57,534 bases of DNA from Hyphochytrium catenoides. Lineage: Eukaryota; Sar; Hyphochytriomycetes; Hyphochytriales; Hyphochytriaceae. Within the stretch, counting starts at the first letter, position 1; every line of letters starts with the position of its first letter. Under the pieces are notes generated by a model, which saw only the letters and a program-made list of their open reading frames with translations, had not been told where the DNA came from and did not search any database. Both the position numbers and the translations under genes were made by a program. The stretch covers positions 1-57,534 of the forward strand of contig FLMG01000277.1 of the NCBI GenBank assembly GCA_900088475.1, given 5' to 3'. Positions 45,203 through 57,534 of this stretch are shown in pieces.

Positions 45203-48200
45203 ATGCTTGGGGCAGAACATAACAAGGTGAACCATAACGCTGCAATAAGCTCGCAGGGACTGGATTCCAGTGCCATTGGTCGGTGGCGAGATGCGCTAGT
45301 AATGCAGAATGTTGGTTCGTATGGGACTGCTAAGGGAAGGGCAGCAATTCCAGCCTCAATAGAACCAGGTGCTATTCTGGGGGAAGTCGAGAGAGTACTG
45401 CTAAGAAGACAGACGCCAGGGGCTACTCTCTCATGGACCATTAGCCGACAGGTAGAGGCCCTTCAAGCGGTTGAGAAGATTGGCCAGGCTTGTCTGAAGC
45501 AAACAGAGCCCAGCAGTACTTCTGAAGCCGATCAGATCCTGACCAGAGCTATTACCTTGCTAATTGACGTCTTCCTTGATGGCCACACCCCTAACCTAGT
45601 CAGAGCAGAAGCTTTGCGTCTGGTCAGAAACCTCTATAATGCTGGTTTCGCTGACCAACTGCCAGAAAAATTGCTGGAGGTGAAGCTCCGGCAGGTTGCC
45701 ACTGCCATTGAAACGTCACGAAGTGTGCCAGCGCCTGGAGTACACAAGGTCAAGTCCGAACAAAATGTAGGCCTCGACATCTTCCTTTGGGACCCGATAG
45801 CAAGAGGATTAGCCCTCAAACTCCTCACGATCCTACTTTGTGGAGCGAAGGGAGCTGGAAAGGAAGTGGTGATCAAGCTGTTGCTCTCTTCCTTGAAGTC
45901 TAAATCCGTAGAAGAGCGACAAGCAGCGGCCGAAAGCTCTATAGAGTTTGTTCAGAGGTTTCCAGACTCTGCTGATGTGCTCGTCTCCCATGTGGAAGGG
46001 TTACTTAGTGGACCCATCATCCCAAGCCTGGCGGACGAAATCTGGTGCTTCAAGCTGCTTCGGCAGGCAGTGAAAGGAATGTCGCTGCCTAGGACAGACA
46101 ATTTGGCCATCCCTTCGCGCGCAATGCACCAATGCCGCCAGGCGGTTGGTAGGGTTGATCTGCCGGTGCAGCTGGAATTAGTCGTGACTGTAGCCGTTAT
46201 TGCTCAATGCTCTCATCCTCATGCAAATGAAGCGCTTGCATTCATGATACACGTACTTCGGGCATCGCCATATCTCGATGTTAAGATCCAAGCCCTCGTG
46301 GCTACAGGCATCCTCGCGGACGTACGGAGGAATGTACCGACCAGTGTTATGGAGTTATTGAAACAGAGCTCCGGACAAATCGTGGAGATAGTGCAGCTCT
46401 TTACTCAACAGACCTATTGGAAGCCGCTACTCTCCTCCTCTTTGCGTCTCATAGGGCGATTGCTCACACTCCAAGCTTCGCAGCCATTGCAGCCAGATGG
46501 TAAGCTCTGCTCTTGGACGCAGTCACAGGCGTTTCAGTCTTTTCTTTGCTCTATCGTTCAGCCAGCTTCGAGACACCGCAATGTCCACATCGCCGTCGAA
46601 GCAGTCTCTCTACTGGCGTCATATAGCCGACTTTCTCTCCGTCTCCAGCGCTCTTCCTCTCTGCTTAAAGGAGAAGAGAAGCCTGTGCTGTGGATAATGC
46701 AAGTCTTGCAGGAGGTAGTGACCTTGAAGGACGGGCGCTATGCAAAGGAGGGTTACCTCCCTTTTCTTAATGCCCTGTGTCGCTCGGTGTCCACGCTTGC
46801 TGGAGAGTCCCGGGTCAGGAAGGAGGAGCAAAGCACCCTTTTTGTACTCTCCGTGCAGCTCTTGGAGAAGACGGTGGTGCTCTGGCATATGGAACAGGTA
46901 GCTCTCATGGTAAAGCGTCTAGCCTTCTACCTCGATCAGCAGGACTTGGTGGGCAAGGAAGACGGGATCAAGCAAATCCTCTTCTCTCTTCTAAGTCAGC
47001 ACGGCGTGTCCTCTAATCCACGCTGTAGTGTACCTATCTATAGCGTTCTCTTCCGTTTGCAAGCCCATAGGCGGGCCGTGCTAGAAAGAGAGCTCATTCA
47101 TCGAGGCCTCCCTTCTCCATCTGCCGGAGAAGTGAATTGGACCATTTACCTGACAGCTCTCAGCGCCATGGAAGAAGGATATCACTCTCTTGCCACCGTT
47201 CTATTAGGCAGACTTTCTAGGCTACCGCTTCACCGCTGCTATCGCCTGTGGATCAGTGCGCTTTATCACCTGAGCCTAGGCGAGAGAGCTGCCTGTAGCT
47301 TGGATGTGTCCTCATCCTTAGAAATGGAGAACCACATTGGCAGCACTGACCCTTTGACGAATTACCAAGCCTCACTCAACCACATCCTCACCTCGGAAAC
47401 AACAGCCAATCCCTTCGATTTTCAAAAGTCCTGGCTTCAGCTTAGGATTTTACTGGACCAGGTTTTGGCGACCCTCTTCCACGCCCTGAGAGCAGCGTTG
47501 GTTACCGAGCAGCTGCTTCACAAAGCCAAGGTATGGGACGATACACAGTTCGAGGAATAGTACAGGCTGATGTGGTCGCATGTACATCTCTCCGTGCTTC
47601 TTAGTAGTAGTGCTCTCTTCTTCCGCTGTTCTCTTTACCCTATTTCAGTTCTTTAACGACCATTCCACGGGTAACCGTGCCTGATGTTGTCAACCTTGCT
47701 CTCCTTTTCATCAGGCGATTCTCTCTCTTACCCACATTCTGCATAGCTGCCTAGTTTACCTTGCAATGAACCAGATCAGACTTTCACCAGTTTCTATGTA
47801 GGTGAAGTCCCTTAGACAACAGCTGAGAGAAGGTGAGAGGGCACTTGGTACCCTCTGTCAGCTATGCTTCCTTCCACGTGCCAAGATAACTCTCGGCGTT
47901 CTTCTGGGACTGTATGATGTCTTCTATTTATGCAGCAGTGCCGTCAACGTCTACTGCTGCCTTGCAGAGTCAGGGACAGATAATCCAGACCCTAGGAGAA
48001 TTCAAGAAGATAATGTCAGGCAGGACATTGCTTCCTCACCTGGAGACATTAGAAGCTATCTTCTAGACATTGAGGACGATGCAAGAACCTGCAGAACACC
48101 GGGTCGCGGTTGTCTGTCTAGCCTTTTGGAGCTCCTTGAAGCAGTGAGAGCTGCCCCACAACGTGTCCCGAAGGGATTCTTCTCCCTGTCGTCATCCTTC

Positions 48201-48848
48201 CTACCAAACATTCCTTTCAGCATCAAACTCTACTCATCCCCCTCCCTTAGCAGCCAGCTGCAGCTCTCCAAGACAGTTAAAGTCTCAGACTCAGCGCAAT
48301 TAGGGCATCACCTTCTCTTGCAGGTGACCGGACAGTATCCCGAACTTCCGCCTTACGTTCAGGAACGCGTAAGGGCCATCGCAGTCAGAGTCAGCATATC
48401 AAGCGAAGGTATCGTTTTTTAACGCCTACTCCGCCTATCTTATCGCTTCTTGGATGCTTCTGTCTCCTCCCTTCCTTCCTTTACTTTAATGGCTGCCTTC
48501 CAGGCCAGCCTTTGTCCCTCGCTTCCCTTGTATATGCACTTGTACATTGATAGCACACGAACTGAGGCTCTGCCTATACACTATCTTACCATAAACGACA
48601 CGACAGATGATACAGTCGAAAGCACCGCAGGAAGACGTCCCATGGCACAATGGAAGAAGAAGAAAGGGTTGCTCATGGACTCGGAGACATCATTCTCTCT
48701 CATAGTGGCAAGTCCAGTTCCGCTCGGCAAACGAGTCCCCATTCCAGGCAGTTACCTAGTCTCCGTTCGGTTGGACATTCTCGACAATAAGGGAAGGCAA
48801 TGGGCCTCATACCCTGGCCAAGTACAGCAGAGACTACGCTTATCATAG
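45203..48848 (+). CDS. Integrator complex subunit 7-like protein
   Basis: Helical-repeat protein resembling INTS7, a subunit of the nuclear Integrator complex that cleaves nascent snRNA and other Pol II transcripts. Large first exon about 45203-47530, second 47802-48408, third ending at 48848. Points of agreement: an HEAT-like N-terminal part with DPIARGLALKLLTIL (INTS7 has DPVARAITLRMLGSL), WTIYLTALSAMEEGYHSLAT, then NPFDFQKSWLQLRILLDQVL (INTS7 NPLSFQ...KLRIDLL), and a C-terminal VPKGFFSLSSSFLPNIPFSI with a beta-rich end (YLVSVRLDILDNKGRQWAS). Exon 2 to exon 3 does not close in phase with the obvious GT and AG sites, so that junction is unresolved. The start could be the Met at 45203 or at 45303. 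The call rests on scattered similarity; another alpha-solenoid protein is possible. Confidence 0.65.
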
Positions 48849-49220
48849 GAGCAATTGGGAATGATTTGGAACCCGTGTCGAGCAAGGCGAAGAGCGGTGC
48901 TTGAACAATAGGTAACAGACTTCAGGAGAAACTACTAGAGGCAAAAAGAGCTTGAAGCCAGGGCTAAGGAGTCATGAAGATTGCTGGCCTTGCACTTTTT
49001 CTGTGTAGCTATGGGCAGAACTGGTGATCTTGCTTTGCTGAGGTTTTTGGACTTAGCAACAGAGGCGCAGGTTTCAGATCGGAAAGGGCCTACCAATTAG
49101 GTAGAAGACTCAAAGGGCGTTGAATTTGGCATGATCACTCTTTGACTGCTGAGAGTAAATATATTTATAGCTCTGAGACAGAGAAAGGAAGAAAGAGAGC
49201 GCAGCAGATGTTAATGCTAG
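48849..49220. other. Intergenic region between convergent genes
   Basis: About 370 bases between the INTS7-like (+) and AP-4 beta (-) stop codons. Nothing was recognised. Confidence 0.5.
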
Positions 49221-52200
49221 CTAGGAGAATGTGGCGAAGATGCCCTGTAGATAAGCGAGTAGTGCCTGGCCCTGATCTTGGCGGTCACTTCTAACACTAA
49301 TACTCAGCACAGCTCGCGCCTTATCAAACATACACTCCATCAGATAGTATGAGCCGCTTAGATCCTGGGCATAGAAAAAGAATTTGAAGTGCGTGCCGAT
49401 GTCGCCAGAGGCCATGGTAAGGACGGCTCTCTGCATGAGAAACTGCTCCAGCTCCGATTGTGCCGGGCATCGTGGTAAGGAGATGTCTGCCTGTCCTGTG
49501 ACCTGGAGTTGGCCCCACTTCATTTGAAAGCTTTGAGCGTCAAGGTGTGGCGCAGGATTGAGCTGTAGAGCTGGTGGCACTGCAGAAGCGAGCGATACAT
49601 ATTAGGGCGGAGAGAGAAGAACACCAAGAGCACATCAAAGACTGTCACCACTAGTGGAGCAGTCGCAATCGGAAGAAATGAAAAACAAGAGTCATATGGC
49701 AGTCAGCGAGAAATGAACAACAGCCAAAAAGAGCAACGTTTACGGCTCCGACAACAGGCTTCAAACAAGCCTCTTTGGCCGCAATTTCAGGAGCAAGTGA
49801 CGGTCCCTCTATCATGACTACTAAAAACTTGCACATTACGGGGTAAAACTGATAAGTTGACAGACCTGGCGGCTGAGGAGATGGCGCTGCCATCAAATCC
49901 AAGTCCAAGAGATTGGCTGCAGGGGCAACGGGAGGGTGATCTGCAACAGGTCCATCTTCCTCATCATATCCTTCCTCATTGTCATAGCCGGGACGAACAT
50001 TTTCCGCAAACTCCGCGGCCTCCTCAGCCATCATTTCCTTGATCTGGTTCTCTTCAGCTATAAAAGTCTCGCTGGGCTTGCCGTATACAATCGCAAGGGA
50101 GTTGAACTCAGAGAAGAGCTTCTCTTTGATGTCGTTGTCCCTCTCCTCTGAAAACATTTCAATGGGTGGCTTCACATAATTAACCACAGCTGCCGCCGCT
50201 TTAACGTCCGATGTAAGAAGCCGATGATAAAGGAGAGCGCGATCACGGATCTCTGTGTCTGTACTGTCGTTGATGGCCGTAAAGAGAAGCCGCCCAAGCA
50301 TGGCTTGAACCTCGCCCGGTCGCTTAAAGAAGAGCTACGGTCGCAGGTATTGACACAAAGAAAAACGGCCGCAGTAAGAGATAGGTCAACCGTTAGCTTC
50401 GTGGAACCAACGTGACTTCTTAACCGACCGTTGATGTGACTAATTCATCTAGCAAAGCGACTTCTTCGCCCCCCTGCTCTTCTTTTGCTCTTTCCTTACA
50501 CCTTCTCCTCTCCCCCGCCCCGTCTTCTACTAGATAAGTAGTAATAATAGTGGTGGGACCTGGCACCGTCCATCCCACTCCTATTAGCCTAAGTTCTCAC
50601 CTTCATCGTGGCGGTGAGCAGCTCTAAACATATAATTGTTGATGTCTCATCCACAAAGGAGTCAATAAGAGGCTCCAACAAGTATGGCGCGCTCCTAAAG
50701 GAACAGGCGGAGTGAAGATTAAAGAATGAAAACGTCATTGGTGTGTTGAGAGGACGCTTCTTTTGAAGTGGATGTAGGACAGAGCAAGTGGTAGGAAGTC
50801 AACCAGCAGGACTCAGTATGGAGAAGAGAACCATCACAGGTGAAGGTACACATACTTCACATCTTCGCCGAATTCTCCCATCATCCATATCACGGCCGCC
50901 TTGCCTTCCGGGTCGTCAACCTTTTTAAGTGCTTTCTGCAGTGGGAGAGAAGTAATGAATAGGAAAGACTCTTGTGAGCACTCTGACATGCTGTCTGCGC
51001 GCCAGATCTGCTCTGTGTACAAATCGCTGTGTCTGTCTCTGCCTTCCTGTCTCTTCCTGAACCTTTTCTAAACCCGAGAAAGCCCTCTCTACCTCAGTAT
51101 GAAGGCCATGTCTTCCTGACCATGCCTGTACATAGCAAGGACGTAGTGTCTCTAGCTTGCTACTCTCTGGCCATCTCTTGAGCCACTTTTCCTGTCGCTT
51201 TCACCTAAACGGGGTTCCTGTGTCGTCTTCGCTGGATACTTACCGATACTATTGGCAGCACGTCGTGCTTATCTTCTGGATATTTCCTCAAAAGGTCCTT
51301 CATGACCTTCATAGTCTCCGCCTTGACATAGTCCACATCCATCTCTAAAAAGTCTAGCAGGAGATCAAAGATTTGCTGCGCAGAGCTCTCAATGCGCACA
51401 GCAATCAGGGCAATAGCACGAATGGCCCTGCAGAAGGAAAGAGTACGAGCTGAGCCAACGTTTAGAGATCTCACTAGCAAATATCATGCTCTCCGTTAAG
51501 GCGTTCTAATCACAAGCAGCCTTTAAGATGTATCAGCGAAGCCACCTCGTCCTTGCAACCACGCTTCCGTTCTTCCTTCGTTAAGCGATTTATCATGTTC
51601 AGTCTTATTCTTACCTTCTGGAGAGCTCTTGGTCAATGCCTTGCACGTACTCACTTAGCTCCTGGAGAATGTCGTTGACATTCTCCTCATTTGCCACATT
51701 TGAGAGCAGTTCAATCTTACAGTACTTCACGTGGCTTGGCTCATTGTACCGCGTGTAGAACTGCCTGTACTCATCATCAAATACTCCTGGCTGCCTCTGG
51801 ACCATGTGCTCAATGTAATGGAGAACGACATAAGTGAGTTCCGAGCTTCCCCCGGCCATTAGAGTAAGCAGAGGTTGCTTGAGACGCTGGTGCACCTGAG
51901 AAATATGAGGACAAGAATGCCTTCAGTCAAACCTTTGAAATGGTAGCTGTAAGCCCTTACACTCTACTACATTCTACCTTCAATTTCCCTTCGCAGTTCG
52001 AAATGTCATAGAGTTCTGTCACATACCACCATTTCCACTATTCCTTTGGTTCATCTGGATTATAGAAACGTACCTGCCAATGAAAGTCCGGCATTCCCTC
52101 TGTAAGGTTGAGGAAGCACTTGGTTGCAGCTAACACGACTGCCGAGTTTGATACTCTAAGGCATGTCTCTAGAATGTTCATGATGTTGAAGGTCTCATCC

Positions 52201-53747
52201 TGGTTACTAGGCTTGTATCTGGCTACCAGGCCTAGAAGGACACACTGTCCCCATTCATTGAATTCTACAATGCGGTTGAGCAGGTGCGTGATGATCTGTG
52301 TGTTGATAGCCATGCCACCCTCATCTGCCATGATCTCGTTGAGGGCGATAATGCAGTTCGTAACGACGTGTGTGTCTCTATCCCTCAGCATGTTATATAG
52401 CGTATCCACCATCTCTGTGTCCTTCACAAGGTCTGGATTGAGTCCATATACCTTCAGGATACCCATCACACCAGTCTTCCGCACATAGGCGCTGGAGTCT
52501 GTCAGGGAGGCCTGAAGAGGATCTTGAATGTACTCAAGAATGGATTCCAGCCGGAGAGAGCAGAGAGATCGAAGAGCAAGCCCACGAACCATAGGATCCT
52601 CATTGCGGCTATGGGTGAAGACGGTCATCGCAAGCGCAGTGGAGGAGAGCGTTGACAGGAATCAATCACAAAGGGAATGAGAGAGAAAGGAGTGACAGAC
52701 GAAAACCATGTTAGTCGACAAACAACCGAGCCAAAGCTGCAGTCAGAGTGCAATGAAGTAAGGCCACGAATTTTCTAGTCCTTTCAACATCTTGGCCTTT
52801 CAGAATGAGAGACTCGCCAACTAAGAAAGCAAAGAGCACTTCCGCTCATTCCTTCTGGTGAATGGCAGGACCAGTGACAGCGAAGCAAGAGGGGGTAGCG
52901 AACGAAGGATATTGAACAGCAGAAGGGGGTATTAAGAGCTACATAGAACAGAGACGCATCGACAGACATAATGAGATAGCTTGGATGGAAGGTACTCACC
53001 AGTCTGTGAGAAGAGTGTTAATACAGAGAATCGCCAGGTCAGAGTTGGTCGCTGCATAGTTGGTAAGGTACTGATAGACCATCTTCTTGAGCACCATGTC
53101 CTTCGTGTCCACACACATCACCATCTCACTGAACAGGCGGGAGACATCAATGCCCAAGGTCATGTAAGCGATTACTTTCTTCACGATGTCGCGCTTTCGT
53201 TTCTGGTCCTTCTCCACGCTGATATTTCGAAGCAACTGGCAAATGCAAAAGACAGCAGGGAACCAAAGACAGGTATATTCACGTTAGCAGAGAGGCGGAA
53301 AGCGCGAAGGAGAAGAGCAGGCCCCAGACATTCTAAGTAGTGACAAAAGCAGAGATATGATACCCGAAAGACCAAGGAAAGGACGGCCAAGATGCGTTCA
53401 ATGTTGCCATGGCACTAGGGAGGAGAGACCGGAATACAAGGAGAGATAGGAATAGAGGATAATGATAGAAGAGAGAAGCCGTAGTGAAAGAGACTGCTCT
53501 AACTGAGACGAAAAGGAGCCATGTAAGGTCCTAGCAGACGGAGAGGAGGCATTGCTGGTAAGAGGGTACAAGAGCCTTGATGCCGTCCCAGCTATAGGCT
53601 GACAGGTAGTCCAAGCAAGCGTACATTCTTTAGCTCATTAACTTCTCCCTTCTTATGATCTGTGAAGTACGCAGGTCTCTTGGCTGCATCGCCCCCGGAA
53701 GGACCTCCGGGCATGCCCGACGGCCCTGACTTGGTCTTAACTGGCAT
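49221..53747 (-). CDS. AP4B1: AP-4 complex subunit beta
   Basis: Large subunit of the AP-4 adaptor, which sorts cargo at the trans-Golgi network. Nine exons: 53625-53747, 53000-53235, 52074-52608, 51615-51895, 51244-51427, 50856-50935, 50601-50694, 49866-50334 and 49221-49579. All phases close to 786 residues (human 739). The trunk is HEAT-like with AP-4-type wording: VIAYMTLGIDVSRLFSEMV, DPMVRGLALRSLCSLR, HLLNRIVEFNEWGQ, DPEGKAAVIWMMGEFGED and DRALLYHRLLTSD. The hinge (50040-49866) is acidic, then Pro-rich, and contains ANLLDLDLMAAP. The C-terminal 119 residues form the short platform-only ear typical of AP-4 (LEQFLMQRAVLTMASGDIG, HFKFFFYAQDLSGSYYLMEC). A Gly/Pro-rich extension (SGPSGMPGGPSGG) precedes the first helix. 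The LLDLD sequence is a clathrin-box-like motif, unexpected in AP-4. Confidence 0.92.
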
Positions 53748-54637
53748 CTTGCCTGAAGCACCGAGTTCAAGAAGCGAAGGTCACATTAGCTTTGAGAATG
53801 AGGCCATAAGGATGGACTAAAGACTGAAGCTTCGAAGTAGCAGAAGTAGACCGTGCGAAGTATACACTCAAAAAAGGACGGTTTGGTGACCTTGTAACGA
53901 AAAGCTATCCTGGAGGTCCTTAGCCCAGTGTCCAGCTATTCAAACCCTGTCCTTGCAGACAGTGCAACAAGCTCCCACGCTAACTATCTTAGTGAGTCCC
54001 GCTGCCAGCAGCAAGCAAATGACAATGACCAGCGCTCCTGCAGAGACCAGCTCTACCTTCTTGCACCCTGGTCATGGCCGCAATGAGCTCAATCAGATCA
54101 TCAGATCTCATTTGTCTTGAGAGCTTTGAGAGAAGCACCAAAGAGCCGAAGAGCTCCCACTATCATCAAAGATATGCCGATGCCGGGTGGAATTCAGAAT
54201 ACACTAAAGTTGGGGCGACTCACTCTTAGGCCTATTATTACAGTTATTATCACTATTTTACTAACTTAATGTCTCATCATGAATCGTATTACTAGGTTCA
54301 CCCGCTTCTAAATAGTATGCAAGATATTTAGGATTGGCGCCCTTTATATGTTTGGAATTAATTCTATTCTTCTATCTTGCGTCCTGCCCTTGAGAGACGC
54401 AAGCACTCCAGAGCGTCAGCGGAACCATCATCATCGTCAGTTCTTTGCCTGATGACAGGCAACAGTCTGGCGAGCGTTTGATGACTGATGAAAAATGCTA
54501 GCGGTCTATCTCAGGCACTAGCTATGCTGGCAGCAGCGTGCGACTCTCTGTTAGCACCTGCTTCCATGAGAGCAGCTCTTCGTAGGGCAATGCCAGCCAA
54601 CCTCTAGGGGATCATGCGTAGAAGGACGAGAATCCTC
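53748..54637. other. Intergenic region
   Basis: About 890 bases between the start of AP-4 beta and the stop of the CCA-adding enzyme, both on the minus strand. It should carry the AP-4 beta promoter. No gene or repeat was recognised. Confidence 0.5.
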
Positions 54638-57341
54638 TCACTCATCGCATCCACCTCTTCCTTGGTTGCTCTCTCGCGCAGACCTGTCCCAGGCTTTGTC
54701 TTTTTCATAGCTTCTGATGTGCGGGATAACGATATCAAGCAACCATTTCGTGACCTCCTCCGCTGTAAAGGTCCTGTCACCTCTGCGAACAGCTTCTCTT
54801 AGCTGGAGCAACAAGGTGAAGTCTAGTGCGCGACCAATATCAGACTTGTGGAAGGTACCGACGAAAGGCGCTTGCTGTACGCGGGCAAAAATCTCCTTTC
54901 CATTGAGAATTGGAGCTTGCCAGGCCACTGCTGTTGACAGACTTTCTTGATGTGAGAAGATCAGTGCTTCCAGCTGTTCTTTGCATTGCGCCTCCGTGGG
55001 AAGAACGCCTAGCTTCGAGGCAGTGCTAGCCCAGATAGAGCACAGAGCCACAGGGGCGTACCCACGGAATTGTCTTGACCAGACACCCCATAGAGCCGCA
55101 GAAAGCTCACTCGGTGAGCCTAGTTCTTGGCACACGTCTTCCACCCAGCTTTCTATGGTACAGCTGTCGGCCGCCTTCGCCCGACTGCTCTCCAGAAGTC
55201 TAGCGGGACATAGAGATGAAGCGACCGCTACACTGGCCGCCGAAGCAGCGATCTTCTTGGTTAGTTTGAGCCCCACGGTGTAAGTACTATTCCCTGTCTT
55301 AGTTGTCCGCAAGAGAGATTTCCTGGTAGAGGCCATATACTCCTCACCAAGCAGAAAGAGTTCCTTCAGCCCCATTGAGGAAGACATATGCACCTTAAGC
55401 GATGCGGTGTCCGCGCTAGTGGCAAGGGATACGAAACGATGTGAGACACGGGGACTGGCACGAGATACCGCGGTTATAGGCTATGTTTTGAAAGAAGTCA
55501 CGTCTAAGGGCACCGAAAAGTGGAGCTTTCCCTTGCAGGCATCGGAACATAGCTAGATTGAGTCATCACTGAGGAATGGAGACAGAAGGCACAGCGCCGC
55601 ATATCAGAAAGCTTTACCTTTGGTCGGCTACTGGCCTTAGCACGGCAGCGAACTTAGCGTTTGGAAGCTCTTCATTGTTCCACCGAATGGCCTGATCTAA
55701 GCACTGAACCTCTTGAATAACCTCCTCCCAACGAGCTGCGTTATTAATATGCCTGCAACGCCAGCGGATATAGCATTAGACGACGTAGCCAGAGGATGTC
55801 ACAGCTGCTCACAGTGACGCACTGAAGGTCTAAAAAGATAATAGGAAGAAGTCCCATGTCTCGGAACCAAGAGAGGGCAGCGGACGTCTTGGATTGTGCG
55901 TGGAACATCTTTTCAACCTGCCGACAAAAGTTAGAGCGTGGTTGCTTCTCTCGGGACTGCTATTTCACATAGTTTCTTCTGACAGTGCCTTTCGTCCATT
56001 CTGGGGACAATTACCTCTATGCCGTACCGCTCCCGGCTGACCTTATGCCGCAGCTCTTCATGCAGAGAGGGATCCGAAGCTGCCTGGAAGAAGACCGCAT
56101 TATGTTAGGGTGTAAGAAGAGGATCCGGAAGAGGATAAACAGCTGCGGCATTGAAGCGGCTGTGCTTCCGACTATGTCACCTACGCTACCACTCTCTACC
56201 TTACTTACTCTCTCGCCACCTCGCAGCACTTCTATGAATCCTATCTCGCTTAGCATAGACACTCTCCCTTACTTCCAAGATTTCGTTATCCAGACTGAGG
56301 TTGTAACGACTGGCGAAGCGCACTGCCCTTAAAGCTCTAAGAGGATCATCCTTGAAGGTCTCTGCTGCCGGGAGTGGGGTTCTTATTATTCTCTTCTTCA
56401 AATCCGACAGCCCCTAGAGGAGTAGGGAGTGAGAGATAAAACCGAGACGCGACCCATGATAAGGGTTCGTTGAGGTGTCTGGGTAAGGATGATGTGGAAG
56501 GGCTGGGATATGGGAAGAAACGAAGGAACTAACAGACTGGTCTCCATGAGAACCAGACTTAGGTTACCTGGCCCGTATAGTCCTCAACGACTCCTTCAGA
56601 GAGGTTATAGAACATTGCATTGACCGTGAAATCTCGCCGCCGGGCGTCCTGTTCCACAGTCCCCTGCGCAACCTTCGTTGGAACCCGGGTCCCTGCAGCG
56701 TAGTCTTCGGTTCTTAGCTGGACAAAGTCTAGGGCGAACCCGTCTACTGTCATACAGGCCGTCTCTAGGTGCTTGGACTGAACCATAGAGTCCCGGGGCA
56801 GCGTCAAAGAGAACAAGACAGGCCATCAGTCGAGCGAGAGTCAGGCATTGTGCACTGAGGTGAATAGAGAAAAGAGAAAAGATTTGAGCCCCAATCTATC
56901 GATATGAGATCATGATGAGTAAGAACCGGTCGCTGTAGGTCACTGCACCTGTGAAGGATTCTTTCTGACTATTCCAAATCCACTTTCACGCTTCGAATGG
57001 CTCTTCCTAAGATAGTCGGCGAACAGGGAAGCAAACTCAGCTCCGCTCAATCTATCTACGACCAGGTCGATGTCGGTGGAAGAGATGCCGAGCAGCTTAT
57101 TGCGAACCCAGCCTCCCGCAACTCGAACAGTAGCTTGCGGACAGCATTGTCGACGAGCATGCTCCAGTTTACTGAAAAGCTCTTTCTCTGCCGATGTGAG
57201 AGAAACTGTCGCTGCTGTTACGGATGACACCGAAGAGGAAGCATAAGAAAGGCCACGACGTCGTTGAAGAACCCTCTGCGCCCAGATCTGCGCAATCGTT
57301 GTGGACTGCCACAGTCGATGATGGGATGCCTGCAACACCAT
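54638..57341 (-). CDS. CCA-adding enzyme (tRNA nucleotidyltransferase, TRNT1 type)
   Basis: Adds the 3' CCA to tRNAs. Seven exons: 56949-57341, 56568-56777, 56273-56413, 56015-56083, 55823-55917, 55618-55752 and 54638-55415, closing to 606 residues. Motif A: VRVAGGWVRNKLLGISSTDI followed by DLVVD, with the two catalytic carboxylates of the DxD pattern. Next come FALDFVQLRTEDY, then EQDARRRDFTVNAMFYNLSE (the RRDFT-NA motif) and DDPLRALRAVRFASRY. The rest is the helical tRNA-binding body (ERYGIEVEKMFHA, ARWEEVIQEVQCLDQAIRW). The first 50 residues are Arg/Ser/Thr-rich (WAQRVLQRRRGLSYASSS) and may be a mitochondrial presequence; a downstream Met could give a cytosolic form. It is longer than animal TRNT1 (about 430) because of the large C-terminal exon. 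The exon 5 donor is GTGCGT, chosen because it restores the frame. Confidence 0.92.
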
Positions 57342-57534
57342 CTTTTCCCTCCTTTCTTAGGTCCTAAGTCACCAATCCTGTTCTCCAGCAGGCCAATCGC
57401 GCGTTCAATGACTCTAAACTTCGGCAGGGAGGTGGTGGTGGTCCCTGACCTCGCTGCGCAGTGCTGCTTCCGCCGGCCTAGGCCGTCCGGCATGGCAAAC
57501 AGGACTGAGCTCGTGAACTGCTGGGAGCTTCTCA
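57342..57534. other. Region upstream of the CCA-adding enzyme gene
   Basis: Remaining 193 bases, probably promoter or 5' leader of the minus-strand gene. No second gene can be supported. Confidence 0.5.

Noticed and set aside
1-57534. CRISPR arrays, tRNA or rRNA genes, riboswitches, transposase genes
   Set aside because: No spaced direct repeats, tRNA-like boxes, rRNA sequence or transposase motifs were seen; the regular repeats are microsatellites.

Overview
This is nuclear DNA from a eukaryote, most likely a protist. The genes are split by many short GT-AG introns (mostly 50-330 nt), several proteins carry presequence-like N-termini, and the gene set is purely eukaryotic (kinesin, AP-4, Integrator, DCAF11, a nucleotide-sugar transporter). 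There are no operons, and long GA/CT microsatellites and a run of 145 Ns interrupt the window. I cannot name the species. The mixture (AP-4, Integrator, a fused alpha-beta transhydrogenase, methylmalonyl-CoA mutase, homogentisate dioxygenase, a kinesin with a Cys/His tail) would fit an alga, stramenopile, alveolate or a similar free-living lineage.

Layout. 1-3510: no recognised gene. 3511-6966: a nucleotide-sugar transporter (+) convergent with a core-1-type beta-1,3-galactosyltransferase (-). 10037-10364: a small complex III subunit (QCR8 type, -). 12219-16459: mitochondrial NAD(P) transhydrogenase (-). 16.9-22.0 kb: GA/CT microsatellites containing the 3' half of an HDAC11-like deacetylase (-), plus the N gap. 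22489-25251: DCAF11/WDR23 (+). 25643-29759: methylmalonyl-CoA mutase (-). 30824-35272: kinesin (+). 35397-37607: homogentisate 1,2-dioxygenase (-). 39316-40156: Mn-type superoxide dismutase (+). 40430-41568: a DFRP1/ZC3H15 homologue without its zinc fingers (-). 42401-43317: a Cys-rich membrane protein (+). 43.9-44.7 kb: a foldback flanked by direct repeats. 45203-48848: an Integrator subunit 7-like protein (+). 49221-53747: AP-4 beta (-). 54638-57341: CCA-adding enzyme (-).

Most gene models were rebuilt exon by exon. For NST, QCR8, NNT, DCAF11, MUT, HGD, SOD, DFRP1, AP-4 beta and the CCA enzyme all exon phases close and the predicted length agrees with the family. Functionally the window mixes mitochondrial metabolism (complex III, transhydrogenase, mutase), tyrosine breakdown, Golgi glycosylation and transport, and RNA processing.

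The most unusual points are: a microsatellite read through as a charged insert inside a deacetylase; a kinesin tail with three identically spaced C-x2-H-x4-C-x2-C motifs on three exons; an AP-4 beta hinge with a clathrin-box-like motif; a DFRP1 protein lacking both CCCH fingers; and splice sites sitting inside short tandem duplications.
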